Assembly: GCA_022564995.1 (NCBI GenBank)
Contig: JADFKK010000043.1
Coordinates: 1 to 35,353 of the forward strand
Direction of reading: 5' to 3'
Length of the DNA: 35,353 nucleotides
Source: Planctomycetota bacterium
GTDB lineage: Bacteria; Planctomycetota; Planctomycetia; Pirellulales; JADFKK01
In this document: positions 1 through 8,798 of the stretch, piece after piece
Layout of the letters: each line of letters starts with the position of its first letter
Numbering within the stretch: position 1 is the first letter of the stretch
The notes under the pieces: generated by a model
Told to the model about the DNA's origin: nothing
Databases searched by the model: none
What the model saw: only the letters and a program-made list of their open reading frames with translations
Translations under genes and position numbers: made by a program

Positions 1-59
1 TGTGATTTGTGATCCAACGATTCGCTTGCAATTCAAGTACTACGGTAGTTGGGTAATGA

Positions 60-320
60 TACCATCTCAGCGACCGTCAAAAAGAGCCGGCGGCCATCGT
101 TCCGGTCCCCAGCCAGTCGCCCCGCGACGAAGAGTCCGCCAAGGCGCTCAAGAAGCGCACCCTGACCAACCTCTACAACGAGCGCCCCACCTGGCTCGAC
201 CTGGCCCACCGCCGCCTAGACCAAGCCGCCTGTGCCGCCTACGCCTGGCCCCACGACCTAACCGACGAACAAATCCTAGAGAAGCTGCTGGAACTCAATC
301 TGTCGCGCGAGCACGCATAA
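60..320 (+). pseudogene. 3' remnant of a type IIL/IIG-like DNA methyltransferase (restriction-modification)
   Basis: The open frame ending with the stop at 318-320 translates to a stretch containing TLTNLYNERPTWLDLAH, followed by a tail with AAYAWPHDLTDEQIL. This is the characteristic C-terminal end of large class I SAM-dependent DNA methyltransferases of the MmeI/type IIL restriction-modification group, which are normally around 900-1100 residues. Only about 85 codons remain. Two in-frame stops at 54-59 (taa, tga) close the frame immediately upstream, and no start codon or methyltransferase motifs are visible, so this is a broken 3' fragment and not an active enzyme. A longer overlapping frame from position 2 gives unrelated low-complexity protein and was ignored. 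The family assignment rests on recognising the C-terminal signature; the truncation is seen directly. Confidence 0.7.
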
Positions 321-336
321 CCCACGGGATCTTTTA

Positions 337-541
337 ACTAGCCCAGGCATTTATGCCTGGGACCGCGGCTGACGCCACCCCATCGTCAGCCCCCTTCAGG
401 GGGCCGGTCTGTCTCGGGCCGAACCAACAGCGAGGTCGCCCCACGTGTCGATCGCGAAATCAATCCGAAGCGCAAAAGCCCTAAAGGGGACGAAACCGGG
501 GACGGGGAATCGTAATCCCAGGCATAAATGCCTGGGCTAGT
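337..541. repeat. Inverted-repeat-bounded intergenic element (CCCAGGCAT palindrome pair)
   Basis: A palindrome of the form CCCAGGCAT-wA-ATGCCTGGG occurs at 342-361 and again at 518-537. With their flanks the two copies (337-362 and 517-541) are inverted copies of one another. The roughly 150 bp between them reads in every frame as low-complexity sequence of the kind often mis-called as a small protein in planctomycete genomes (for example the minus-strand frame containing RPETDRPPEGG). I read it as a non-coding mobile or REP-like element. Confidence 0.65.
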
Positions 542-726
542 CAAAGGTTGACGCGTTGCGCCGTCACCGACACAAACCACAATCAGGCCCGAAGGGCCGA
601 CAGTCAATAGCCAGGGGCGCGAGCCCCTTTTCCGAATTCCAACTTCCCACTTCCGAATTTGGAACGCCCCCGTCGTCAAGCTCCGCAGGAGCGGCAGAAT
701 TACGCGGCGTAGCGGCTTTTCGGGAC
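542..726. repeat. Mosaic of short intergenic repeats
   Basis: This spacer contains GGCCCGAAGGGCC-type and GGGGCGCGAGCCCC-type mini-palindromes (around 584-628) and a run built from the TTCCGAATTCC/TTCCGAATTTGG unit (around 629-664). The same unit recurs on the opposite strand near 2467-2503. No supported gene was found here. Confidence 0.45.
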
Positions 727-1143
727 TTATCGAGGTTCCTCCGTCGACAAAGCTGGCGACGAATCACTCGTCCGATTTCCAACGTCGAATTCGTTATCGT
801 TTGGCTCGACATGCTCTAGCTGCGGAAGTCCGAGACCCTCGATTTCAGGCAACGATGCCCCGATAATCCCTTGCAATTCGCCGTACATCCCAGCGGTGTT
901 TGTGAGAGCACGCTGGAGCTGCTTCTCGCGTTTGGACCAGCTCTTGTGCATGGCTCGTTTCTCGGTTTCGAGATCCGACTGCATTGTCACAAACGCCTCC
1001 ACCACCCCAGCAATGCGCTGCCGAAATTCTTGGCTTGCCAGGTAGTTGTAGACTACCTCCATTTTTTCGTGTTGACCCTGCACGGCAAGTCGACTCTTAC
1101 CCACTTCGATCATGCCGACACGTAACGCCGCTACGAGGTCACC
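727..1143 (-). pseudogene. C-terminal remnant of a DUF2130 family protein
   Basis: The minus-strand frame begins its recognisable homology with GDLVAALRVGMIEVGKSRLA, continues through KMEVVYNYLASQEFRQRI and EKRAMHKSWSKREKQLQRAL, and ends in a short acidic tail. This is the conserved C-terminal region of DUF2130 proteins, coiled-coil-rich proteins of unknown function that are usually over 400 residues. About 130 residues remain. An in-frame stop at 1162-1164 cuts the frame just before the homology starts, and the HEPN gene ends at 1185, so the missing N-terminal two thirds are not nearby. An internal ATG at 1113 could still give a 128-aa product, so expression of a fragment cannot be excluded. 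The gene lies directly downstream of the HEPN gene on the same strand. Confidence 0.65.
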
Positions 1144-1184
1144 CGCTCGCCGCCAGGTTGGTCACGTTGCGAGCGATCGAGGCG

Positions 1185-2072
1185 TCACTGATCGACGCCG
1201 AAGAGAAGGTCTTCAAGATGCCCCTTGCTTGGAACCTCTCCCGCATCGATGATCGCCAATAGCACGCGACGAAGAAGGCTGAACGTATCGAGCAAATCGT
1301 CTGGCCGGTGTTTTGGCTTTCCATGCGCCGCATCGGACCGTTTGCCGTACAGCTTGGCAATCTTCTTCTTGAGGTCGGCGCGGCCACTTCCGGGAGGCTC
1401 AAGATACGCAGCCATGAGTGACGAGAGGCGGAATGTGATTTCCGACCTGGACTTCGCGAAGAGCACCTCCAATGCACCCCAAAGCGAGACCAAAGTCAAA
1501 GCTGAATTCTCAACGAATTGGCCCGCGTCGATGGCTTCGACAGCAAGCGCGAAATCCCCGCTTTGCGCGCTTAGTTTGTGAGTGACTTGCCAGCGCTCCT
1601 TAACCCATTCAATAGCAGTTGCAGATGCTTTGTCGCGATCAATCGCGAGTTGAAAATGACGCGGCTGAACTTCAAAAGGAATTATTTTTGTTTGGTCGGC
1701 TTGAGCCTGCTCAAGAGTGGAAAACGGTAGGTTTGCGAGAACTGGCATAGTTGTCGCTGGGTTGACCCCGAGTCGAAGCAGGAAGACGATAGTTTTCGCT
1801 ACGGCCAACCTCGACCCATACTGTTCTTCAATGTGACCTGGAATCATGAGGTCAGCATCCACATCAAATCCAGAACTTCCAGATGCGGCTTTGATTTGTC
1901 CACGATGGTGGCTTCCAGGCGATGCAGGTCTTTTGAATGCCATCAGAAACGGTGCCATCAAATGGGCGTATGTCTTACTCAGTGAAATTCCGTCACCAAG
2001 CTCGAACGATTCTTCTTCGAGATCAAGACGTGACAATCCTGCATGAACGTCGCCGTCGAACAAAGTGGTCAT
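1185..2072 (-). CDS. ApeA-like HEPN domain protein (putative anti-phage RNase)
   Basis: A 295-residue protein with no signal peptide or membrane segment. Near its C-terminus it has KLYGKRSDAAHG, with R245-x4-H250 fitting the R-x4-6-H catalytic motif of HEPN ribonucleases, in a helical setting (SRSEITFRLSSLMAAYLE before it, DDLLDTFSLLRRVLLAII after it). This arrangement resembles the Apea-like HEPN domain, found in ApeA, a single-protein abortive-infection factor thought to cleave RNA on phage infection. The start is supported by a strong AGGGGAGAG ribosome-binding site about 5 nt upstream of the ATG at 2072. It sits next to a DUF2130 stub and a methyltransferase stub, which suits a defence area. 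The catalytic motif is seen; the phage-defence role is inferred from family. It could also be the toxin half of an unpaired toxin-antitoxin module. Confidence 0.6.
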   Translation of the reverse strand: MTTLFDGDVHAGLSRLDLEEESFELGDGISLSKTYAHLMAPFLMAFKRPASPGSHHRGQIKAASGSSGFDVDADLMIPGHIEEQYGSRLAVAKTIVFLLRLGVNPATTMPVLANLPFSTLEQAQADQTKIIPFEVQPRHFQLAIDRDKASATAIEWVKERWQVTHKLSAQSGDFALAVEAIDAGQFVENSALTLVSLWGALEVLFAKSRSEITFRLSSLMAAYLEPPGSGRADLKKKIAKLYGKRSDAAHGKPKHRPDDLLDTFSLLRRVLLAIIDAGEVPSKGHLEDLLFGVDQ

Positions 2073-2820
2073 GGTTCTCTCCCCTCAATGGCGTTCACCG
2101 TAGCACGGAGTAAGCGCGAACGCAACGACTGCGACCACGCCTCACGGCGCGTGGTTATCGGCGGGGAGCCTGGTTCGTCAGGACGCGGGTGATCGCCGCG
2201 TCACTGCCCGACGTCGAGCTGCGTCACGTGACGCCACCAGGCACTGGGGACGAAAAGGGCCACCCATATTTTGATCGTCGATTCGCGACCAGGGCGTAAC
2301 GCGGCGAAGGGCCGGCGGCGTTTGACGACGGGTGGATGGCGGGGCGGCCGGGCGTCGCGCCGGTTTTGTTCTATCGCCCCGTTGGGGCTTTTGGGGTTGA
2401 TGACGGGCGATCGGAGGGCTGACGCCCTTGGCTATGGACTATCGCCCGTGCCGGGCTGGATTGGGGCGGGGGAAGTCGGAATTCGGAAGGGGGAATTCGG
2501 AATTAGGCGCCGCGGCAAGCCGGCGGCCTACGGGCGAATTTTGCACAGGGGAGGACGGGCTAAGAAGCGCAAAGCTGTAGGGTGCATCCCGATGCACCAT
2601 CTGCGCCGGCCATTGTGACTTGGTGCATCGGGATGCACCCTACTTTAAGGCAGCCGGACTTCTACCGCCAGTGGCATTGCAAACCAAATGGTCCACTCTT
2701 GCCCGCTTTAGCCGGCTTCTCGTACCGTTGCCTTCAGGCAATTAGCATAAACCCTTGCTGATGCGTCTGACGCGAGAGTACAATCAAGTTTGGCGGGGGC
2801 GGCGGCATGACTTCCGGATC
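2073..2820. other. Gene-free spacer with planctomycete intergenic repeats
   Basis: About 750 bp with no convincing gene. It contains a CGCCCCGTTGGGGC mini-palindrome with related GACGGGCGAT / ATCGCCCGTGCC segments around 2379-2455, and a run of GGAATTCGGAA-type units at 2467-2503 that is the reverse complement of the 629-664 repeat. Open frames through it are low complexity and are treated as shadows of the repeats. Confidence 0.5.
2577..2643. repeat. Perfect 23-bp inverted repeat (GGTGCATCCCGATGCACC type)
   Basis: The arms at 2577-2599 and 2621-2643 are perfect reverse complements separated by 21 nt, and each arm is itself nearly palindromic (GGTGCATC-CC-GATGCACC). This matches a common short palindromic family in planctomycete spacers. 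Its position between genes on opposite strands would also allow it to act as an RNA hairpin, but there is no T-run to support a terminator call. Confidence 0.8.
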
Positions 2821-2902
2821 GGGTGGCTGGTGGCAGAGCCTTGGCGATGAGGCCAGAAATTCAGAAGCTGGGGCATCGCCAAGGCTCTGCCACCAGCCAC
2901 CC
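2821..2902. repeat. Perfect 29-bp inverted repeat upstream of the HzsA-related gene
   Basis: The arm at 2821-2849 (starting GGGTGGCTGGTGGCAGAGCC) and the arm at 2874-2902 are perfect reverse complements with a 24-nt loop. A shortened echo of the arm end (ACCAGCCACCC) follows at 2911-2921. The repeat ends about 50 nt before the start codon at 2952. It could be a mobile REP-like element or fold into a hairpin in the 5' leader of the mRNA. Confidence 0.8.
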
Positions 2903-2951
2903 ACAATCACACCAGCCACCCATAATCGCTTCCTCACACGGAGAGCCCGCT

Positions 2952-5900
2952 ATGTTTCGTTGCCAGTTGATCGTTGTTGTTTTGTCCGCGCTTCTGCTTT
3001 CGTCGCTGGCTCCCGCTGCCGAACCGCTGTTCCCCGACGACATCAACGTCACGATCCCGCACGTCTCTACCGACAAATCCGTCAAGTACGATTACGACAT
3101 TGTCTATGTGCGGGCTGGCCGCGCCGGCGACAAAATCCATAAGCGGTATTACACCGACTTCTCGCAGCCGGTGACGATGGAGCCGGGGGCCGATTTGATG
3201 TTGTTGCATCCGGATGGGTCGGAAGAGCTGTTGGTCAAAGGCGGCAAAGGGGCGGTGACCGATCCGGTGATTTCGTTCGATGCCGAGTGGTGTTATTACG
3301 TTTACATTTACAACCTCGTGAAACGCAGCCAGTGGAACCCGCCGCGCGAGGGCGCCGATATCTTTAAGATTCATCTGAAAACGCGAAAGATCGTGCGGCT
3401 GACCAATCAGATGTTCTCGCCCAATCGCGGCGCGGCTCCTTGGTCGTCGAACTATCGGGCCAACGAGCCGGGCCGCTCGTACATCGACTACGGCGTGTTC
3501 AACATGGGGCCCTTTCCGCTGCCCGGCGGGCGGATTGTGTTTACCAGCAACCGGCACGGCTTTCGACCGGCGAGGGGTTATCCGCGGATCACGCTGCAAT
3601 TGTTCGTGATGGACGACAGCGACGAATCGATCGGCGCCGGCATGGACCCGCAGAATATCGAGAAGATCGGCCACCTGAACATCTCCGGGGCCTTGCATCC
3701 GGTGGTGCTGCGCGACGGGCGGATCATGTTCAGTTCGCTCGAATCGCAGGGCATTCGCAGCGAAATCTCCTGGGGCATCTGGACGATCAACCCCGACGGC
3801 ACCGGCTGGGGGCCGCTGGTCAGTGCGTTCGATCCGGGCGGGGCATCGAACGGATTTCACTTTCAGACGCAGCTCTCCGATGGCTCGCTGGTCATCGAGG
3901 AATACTACAACCAGAACAACAGCGGATTCGGGGCCTACATCAAACTGCCCGCCAAACCGCCGGCCGGTTATCCGCAGTTCGGCCCGGCGGCGATGCGCGA
4001 TCCGCGGAACAAGCCCTGGCGATTCGGGCGGCACTACAACGCCAAGGGCCAGTGGTATCGGATGCCGTTCATGCCGACCGGGTCGGTCTCGATGACGCCT
4101 TTCACGCTCGGCCGCGAAGGTCCGGCCAATCGCTCGAGGCTCTCCGACAAGAACTCCCCGGCGGTCGGCAAGTTCACACACCCCAGCGGCGCGCCGGACG
4201 GGCACATGCTGACCATCTATTCGCCCGGGCCGGTGAATCATCAGTACAAGTTTCTGCCGCAGTTAGACGGCGGCATCTATCTGGCCCTGGGCGGAAAGAT
4301 CATCGAGCAGCCGTCCGAGTTGCGGCTGATCAAGAACGATCCCAACTACAACGAAAGCTGGCCGCGGGCGGTCGTGCCGTACTCGCGGGTGTATGGCGTG
4401 AAGGAGCCGAAGCGATTGAAGCCGCTGGCCAACGACGGGACGCTCTCGAAGCATTTGCCCGAGGGCACACCGTTTGGGCTGATCGGCACGTCGAGTTTTT
4501 ATAAGCGAGACAGCTACCCGAACGGCGCGGTGCCGGAGGGCAGCGTGACGAGCAGCTATCCCGGCGGACGCGATCCTTGGAAGGGGCTCGATGCCTTCAC
4601 CAGCCACGGCAACGGCATGCCGCTCAACTGGCACAACCAGGGCGGCGACGCGGGCTTGTACAGCAACGACGAGATTCACGCGGTTCGCATCCTGGCCATG
4701 GAGCCGACCACCGACCGGCAGCGCGGGGCGAAGTCCGGGCGAAGGTTCTGGAGCCATGCCATGGAGCGGCTGCGGATCATGGGCGAGATTCCGCTACGAA
4801 AGTTCGACGGTGACAAACAGCCGAAAGACCCCGATGGCGAGCCCGACACGAGCTTCCTGGCGAAAATTCCGGCCGACACGGCCTTTACGTTTCAAACGAT
4901 CGACAAAGACGGGCTGCTGCTCAACATGTCGCAAACCTGGCACCAGCTTCGCCCGGGCGAGGTGCGCCACGACTGCGGCGGATGTCATGCACACAGCCAA
5001 AAGCCGACGCTGTTCAAAGACACGCTGGCGGCGCGGCCGGATTATAAGGTCTGGGATTTGGTCTCCTCGACGCCGCTGGTGGTTGATCGCAAGCTGGATG
5101 AATCGGGCAAGAAGTGGGACGCGGAAAACACGTCCGGCATTCGTAGCGCCAAGGATGAAGTGGTCAACGTCGAATATCACCGCGACATCCAGCCGATCCT
5201 CAAGCGCAGTTGCGTCGCCTGTCATACGGCCGAAGGTGGAAAAGAGCCGGCCGGTAATTTGAATCTCGACGCCGACGAGGAGCAGATTCAACACGGCAAC
5301 GACAACAAGTACCCCGGCACGTTTTATCGGCTGGCCCAGGACGAACGGGCATTGCACGGTCACAAGCCGTTTGGCTACGACAGTTGGGGCTATCCGAACG
5401 CCTCTCGCTACATTCGCAAGTTCCAGGCCCGGCGAAGCCTGCTGGTGTGGAAGATATTCGGCCGCCGGCTGGACGGGTTCAGCAACGACGATCACCCCAG
5501 CGAGTCAAAGCCCGGCAAGCGGGATTTGGTGCTCAAAGGCCAGCCGGTCGACGAGAAGCGAAATCGCGCCCGTTGGGATCTCGACTACACCGGCAGCATC
5601 ATGCCGCCCCCCAAAGCCGTCGCGTCCGGCAAGGTCAAGCCGCTCACCAACGAAGACCGCCGCACGATCCTCCGCTGGATCGACCTCGGCTGCCCGATCG
5701 ACCTAGACTACAACCCGGCCCGTCCCCAAGATCGCGGCTTCGGCTGGATGCTAGACGACAACCGCCCCATCCTAACCATCACCCATCCCAAAGCAGGCAA
5801 GAACAAGTCGCTAGATCGCATCCTAATCGGCGCCCACGACTACTACACCGGCCTCAATGAAGATTCCCTAACCATCACCGCCAATTTCCCGATTGGTGGT

Positions 5901-6077
5901 GCGGCGGCCGGGACGAACCTCGCGTCGCGCGCGAAGCCCGTCTCCCAAGGCGTTTGGGAGATCAAACTCGCCAAGCCGATCAAGGCACTGAATCGCGGCC
6001 TCCTGACCGTAACCATCAAAGACGGCCAGGGAAACAAGACGCGGATTGAGAGGGCGTTTTCAGTGGAGGACAGATAG
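2952..6077 (+). CDS. Secreted HzsA-related protein, beta-propeller with two c-type haem sites
   Basis: A 1041-residue protein. The start at 2952 was chosen because it begins a clear signal peptide (MFRCQLIVVVLSALLLSSLA, then APAAEP); an in-frame extension to 2823 would run through the 29-bp inverted repeat and spoil it. The N-terminal half has PD40/WD40-like strands (GRIVFTSNRHG, DGRIMFSSLESQG, PDGTGWGPL), consistent with a propeller. The C-terminal half has two haem c attachment motifs, C675-GG-CH679 and C754-VA-CH758, the second preceded by YHRDIQPILKRS, a context typical of planctomycete cytochromes. This layout matches the HzsA-related family, distant relatives of the hydrazine synthase alpha subunit found widely in planctomycetes that are not anammox bacteria. 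The protein is expected in the periplasm or on the cell surface, in redox chemistry on an unknown substrate. It appears to stand alone; no hydrazine synthase beta/gamma genes are nearby. Confidence 0.75.
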   Translation: MFRCQLIVVVLSALLLSSLAPAAEPLFPDDINVTIPHVSTDKSVKYDYDIVYVRAGRAGDKIHKRYYTDFSQPVTMEPGADLMLLHPDGSEELLVKGGKGAVTDPVISFDAEWCYYVYIYNLVKRSQWNPPREGADIFKIHLKTRKIVRLTNQMFSPNRGAAPWSSNYRANEPGRSYIDYGVFNMGPFPLPGGRIVFTSNRHGFRPARGYPRITLQLFVMDDSDESIGAGMDPQNIEKIGHLNISGALHPVVLRDGRIMFSSLESQGIRSEISWGIWTINPDGTGWGPLVSAFDPGGASNGFHFQTQLSDGSLVIEEYYNQNNSGFGAYIKLPAKPPAGYPQFGPAAMRDPRNKPWRFGRHYNAKGQWYRMPFMPTGSVSMTPFTLGREGPANRSRLSDKNSPAVGKFTHPSGAPDGHMLTIYSPGPVNHQYKFLPQLDGGIYLALGGKIIEQPSELRLIKNDPNYNESWPRAVVPYSRVYGVKEPKRLKPLANDGTLSKHLPEGTPFGLIGTSSFYKRDSYPNGAVPEGSVTSSYPGGRDPWKGLDAFTSHGNGMPLNWHNQGGDAGLYSNDEIHAVRILAMEPTTDRQRGAKSGRRFWSHAMERLRIMGEIPLRKFDGDKQPKDPDGEPDTSFLAKIPADTAFTFQTIDKDGLLLNMSQTWHQLRPGEVRHDCGGCHAHSQKPTLFKDTLAARPDYKVWDLVSSTPLVVDRKLDESGKKWDAENTSGIRSAKDEVVNVEYHRDIQPILKRSCVACHTAEGGKEPAGNLNLDADEEQIQHGNDNKYPGTFYRLAQDERALHGHKPFGYDSWGYPNASRYIRKFQARRSLLVWKIFGRRLDGFSNDDHPSESKPGKRDLVLKGQPVDEKRNRARWDLDYTGSIMPPPKAVASGKVKPLTNEDRRTILRWIDLGCPIDLDYNPARPQDRGFGWMLDDNRPILTITHPKAGKNKSLDRILIGAHDYYTGLNEDSLTITANFPIGGAAAGTNLASRAKPVSQGVWEIKLAKPIKALNRGLLTVTIKDGQGNKTRIERAFSVEDR

Positions 6078-6318
6078 TGGTCGTCGTGTCCTCTGAGGTT
6101 CTTCCGACCGTCCGCTCGCCACACCTCGCCTCGCAACCGGCCGATTGAGCGGATTTTTCCGCGAGTGAGGCGGCGGAATTGCCGAATCCTGTGTTGCGTG
6201 CAAGTCCGGTTGGATTGCATGAGCGAGCGGTCACGGGTAACCTAACCTCTTCACTCGAATAAGGTTGCGCTTTCGCATGCTTCTGGCGGTCGCAACAACA
6301 ACTTCGGAATTCGCCGAC

Positions 6319-7653
6319 ATGAGCGCTTTTTCACTTAGATTCGCAGATTTATTTTCCGGCCTCGGCGGATTCCATCTAGCGCTTCGCCGTCTCGGTCATC
6401 GGTGTGTCTTCGCGTGTGAAATCGACGAGGAATTGCGATCGTTGTACCATTCCAATTTCGGCATCTTGCCCCAGGGAGATCTTCGACAAATCAAGGCAAC
6501 GCAGATTCCAGAGCACGACATTCTCTGCGCCGGATTTCCTTGTCAGCCGTTTTCGAAGGCGGGGGAACAGCTTGGGACGAAATGCAAACTATGGGGAGAT
6601 CTCTTTTCGCGTCATGTGCTGCGCGTCATACGGTGTCACAAACCGTCATATCTTTTGTTTGAAAATGTGGCGAATCTAGAGCGACATGACGCCGGCCGTA
6701 CTTGGGCAGAAATGAAGCGGCAATTGGAAAAAGAATGTGGTTACACGATAGATACCGAAGTCCTCTCACCCCATCGATTTGGTGTCCCTCAGATTCGTCA
6801 GCGCCTCTTCATTGTGGGATGTAGGCACGGGCTCGACCACTTCGAATGGCCCGCGGGCGACGATGGTGATGTGCGCATCGAATCGGTGCTTGACAAGCAA
6901 CCTAAAGACGCCAAGCCCTTGCCCGACCAAGTGATCGAATGCCTGGAGACGTGGCAGGAGTTTTTGGAACGTGCTCCGCGCAAGATTTCGTTACCGTCGT
7001 TTCCAATCTGGTCAATGGAGTTTGGCGCGAACTATCCGTTTACGAAATATGATTCACTACACGACATTCCGCTCAAGACACTTCGCAACTATCGAGGCTG
7101 CTTTGGCCAAACACTGAATCGTCGGTTCCGCGATGACATATTAGAGCGATTGCCAAGCTACGCGCGATCCGAGGCACACACATTTCCCCATTGGAAGCAG
7201 ATGTTTATCCGGCAGAATCGTGAATTCTACCGAGTGAATAAAACCTGGATAAAGCCCTGGCTTCCAAAGATTCGAAAGTTCCCGCCAAGCCTCCAGAAGT
7301 TTGAGTGGAATTGCAAGGGAGAAGCACGTGACATTTGGAATCTCGTCGTTCAATTTCGCGCGTCGGGAGTTCGTGTGAAAAGGCCCACGACGGCACCCTC
7401 ACTCGTTGCGATGACTACGACACAAACTCCAATCATCGCTTGGGAGCGCCGGTACATGACTCCACGAGAATGCAGCCGCCTTCAAAGTATGGGTGATTTG
7501 AAACAGCTACCCGCCAGCCCCACGCGCGTCTGCAAGGCGCTGGGAAACGCGGTCAACGCCGAAGTTGTGCTGCGCATTGCAAAGGCGTTGCGCTTGCAAA
7601 TACCGATCGACAAGCAACGACCGAGAATCGCGCCATCAAGACGAGCTGCCTAG
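6319..7653 (+). CDS. DNA (cytosine-5-)-methyltransferase
   Basis: A 444-residue enzyme transferring a methyl group from SAM to C5 of cytosine in a specific DNA site. All main motifs are visible: FADLFSGLGGFHLAL (motif I, SAM binding) near residue 7, GFPCQPFS with the catalytic cysteine C75 (motif IV), E115-N-V (motif VI), Q158-IR-Q-R162 in RFGVPQIRQRLFIVG (motif VIII), and GNAVN at 409-413 (motif X). The long stretch between motifs VIII and IX (about 200 residues) should be the target-recognition region. I chose the ATG at 6319 because motif I follows at once; TTG at 6265 or ATG at 6277 would add an unconserved N-terminus. It heads a three-gene plus-strand cassette, 17 bp ahead of the ParB-like gene. 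The DNA of this cassette looks less GC-rich than its neighbours, suggesting acquisition. Confidence 0.92.
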   Translation: MSAFSLRFADLFSGLGGFHLALRRLGHRCVFACEIDEELRSLYHSNFGILPQGDLRQIKATQIPEHDILCAGFPCQPFSKAGEQLGTKCKLWGDLFSRHVLRVIRCHKPSYLLFENVANLERHDAGRTWAEMKRQLEKECGYTIDTEVLSPHRFGVPQIRQRLFIVGCRHGLDHFEWPAGDDGDVRIESVLDKQPKDAKPLPDQVIECLETWQEFLERAPRKISLPSFPIWSMEFGANYPFTKYDSLHDIPLKTLRNYRGCFGQTLNRRFRDDILERLPSYARSEAHTFPHWKQMFIRQNREFYRVNKTWIKPWLPKIRKFPPSLQKFEWNCKGEARDIWNLVVQFRASGVRVKRPTTAPSLVAMTTTQTPIIAWERRYMTPRECSRLQSMGDLKQLPASPTRVCKALGNAVNAEVVLRIAKALRLQIPIDKQRPRIAPSRRAA

Positions 7654-7670
7654 TTGTTGGCAACTTTCGG

Positions 7671-8798
7671 ATGAGAATGAACAAAATGGCCATTAGCGAA
7701 ACGATAGAACGCGCAAAAGTCGACGACCTATATCTCGATCCCCGAAATCCTCGATTGGGACGACGTCTGACCTGCAGCAATCCGAGTCAAGATGTGATTC
7801 TGCAATGGATGCTCGAAAACGGTGTGCTAGAAGAGTTGGCCGTGTCATTCATCGAGAGTGGATTCTGGACACAGGAGGCACTCATCGTGGTCGAGGAGGA
7901 GATCGGTCGGCGACGTAGGCTCGTTGTCGCGGAAGGAAACCGACGGTTGGCAGCTCTCAAAATACTCTTCGCAGCTTGTCGTGGAGAAGATGTGCCGCCG
8001 AGGTGGGTAGAAATTGCTAAGTCCGTCAATAAGAACCAGTTGAAACGCCTTGAGAGTGTGCCCTTTGTAAGAGCGGACTCGCGCAAGGCGGTTCAGGCCT
8101 ACCATGGCTTTCGTAACGTAAGCGGCATCAAGGAATGGAACCCGGCCGAGAAGGCCGAGTTCATCGCGCACTTGATTGATGACGAGGGGCTTTCCTATGA
8201 ACAGGTAGCGCGGCTAGTCGGCAGTAAGGCTCCGACCGTGCGTCAAAACTACATTTCCTATCGAATTCTCCTGCAAATGGAGAAGCAAGACGAAATCTCC
8301 ATTCAACGTGTTGAGGACCGCTTTAGTGTTCTCTTCTTGTCGCTCCGTACGGAAGGCGTGCAAACGTACCTGGAAATTGACATGCGTGCCGAACCGGGAA
8401 AGGCTGTTAGGCCCGTACCAAGACGCCGCCTGAAGCAGCTAGCGAACTTTGCGTGTTGGCTCTTTGGCCATGGGGACGACGATCCGCTCGTAAGAGATTC
8501 TCGCCAGACGGATGACTTCGGAAAAATTCTCGAAAGCGCAAAGGCGGTGGCATATCTCGAACGAGCGGAACGTCCCACATTTGAACGGGCGTATCGTATG
8601 GCAGGTGGCGACGAAGCCGAAACCGCAAAGCATATTGAGCGCGCGGCGGATGAAGTTGAGGAGGCGCTTGGCACGGCCCATCTTCACAAGAAATCGAAAA
8701 GGTTGCGCGAATCCACCGAACGACTTGGAAGGCACGTACTACAATTGCTGGAGCTTTTTCCTGGCATCAAGCGAGATCTGCTTGGTAAGGGTGAGTAA
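7671..8798 (+). CDS. ParB/Srx-like nuclease-fold protein with helix-turn-helix
   Basis: A 375-residue protein. Near the N-terminus VDDLYLDPRNPRLGRR and later VVAEGNRRLAALKIL (E88-G-N-R-R) match the ParB N-terminal fold signature (a substrate-site 'NPR' segment followed by an E-G-x-R-R box, which binds or hydrolyses nucleotides in this superfamily). Residues 173-200 (GLSYEQVARLVGSKAPTVRQ) look like the helix-turn-helix that follows this fold in ParB/KorB proteins. The C-terminal 170 residues are helical and unassigned. It is unlikely to be a chromosome-partition ParB: there is no ParA next to it, and it is placed between a DNA methyltransferase and an unknown gene, as seen for ParB-like proteins in defence and mobile contexts. 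Its stop overlaps the next start (TAATG), indicating translational coupling. ATG codons at 7671, 7677 and 7686 are all possible starts. Confidence 0.75.
   Translation: MRMNKMAISETIERAKVDDLYLDPRNPRLGRRLTCSNPSQDVILQWMLENGVLEELAVSFIESGFWTQEALIVVEEEIGRRRRLVVAEGNRRLAALKILFAACRGEDVPPRWVEIAKSVNKNQLKRLESVPFVRADSRKAVQAYHGFRNVSGIKEWNPAEKAEFIAHLIDDEGLSYEQVARLVGSKAPTVRQNYISYRILLQMEKQDEISIQRVEDRFSVLFLSLRTEGVQTYLEIDMRAEPGKAVRPVPRRRLKQLANFACWLFGHGDDDPLVRDSRQTDDFGKILESAKAVAYLERAERPTFERAYRMAGGDEAETAKHIERAADEVEEALGTAHLHKKSKRLRESTERLGRHVLQLLELFPGIKRDLLGKGE

Noticed and set aside
386..679. 97-aa minus-strand open frame
   Set aside because: It is translated from the inverted-repeat element and mini-palindromes; the protein is low complexity and of the type repeatedly mis-called in planctomycete spacers.
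2823..2951. N-terminal extension of the HzsA-related gene
   Set aside because: It runs through the 29-bp inverted repeat and would bury the clear signal peptide that begins at 2952.
2934..4241. 435-aa minus-strand open frame
   Set aside because: Antisense shadow of the HzsA-related gene in high-GC DNA; His/Arg/Val-rich with no domain.
7671..8798. Chromosome-partition ParB
   Set aside because: There is no ParA neighbour or parS-like site seen, and the gene is embedded in a methyltransferase cassette.
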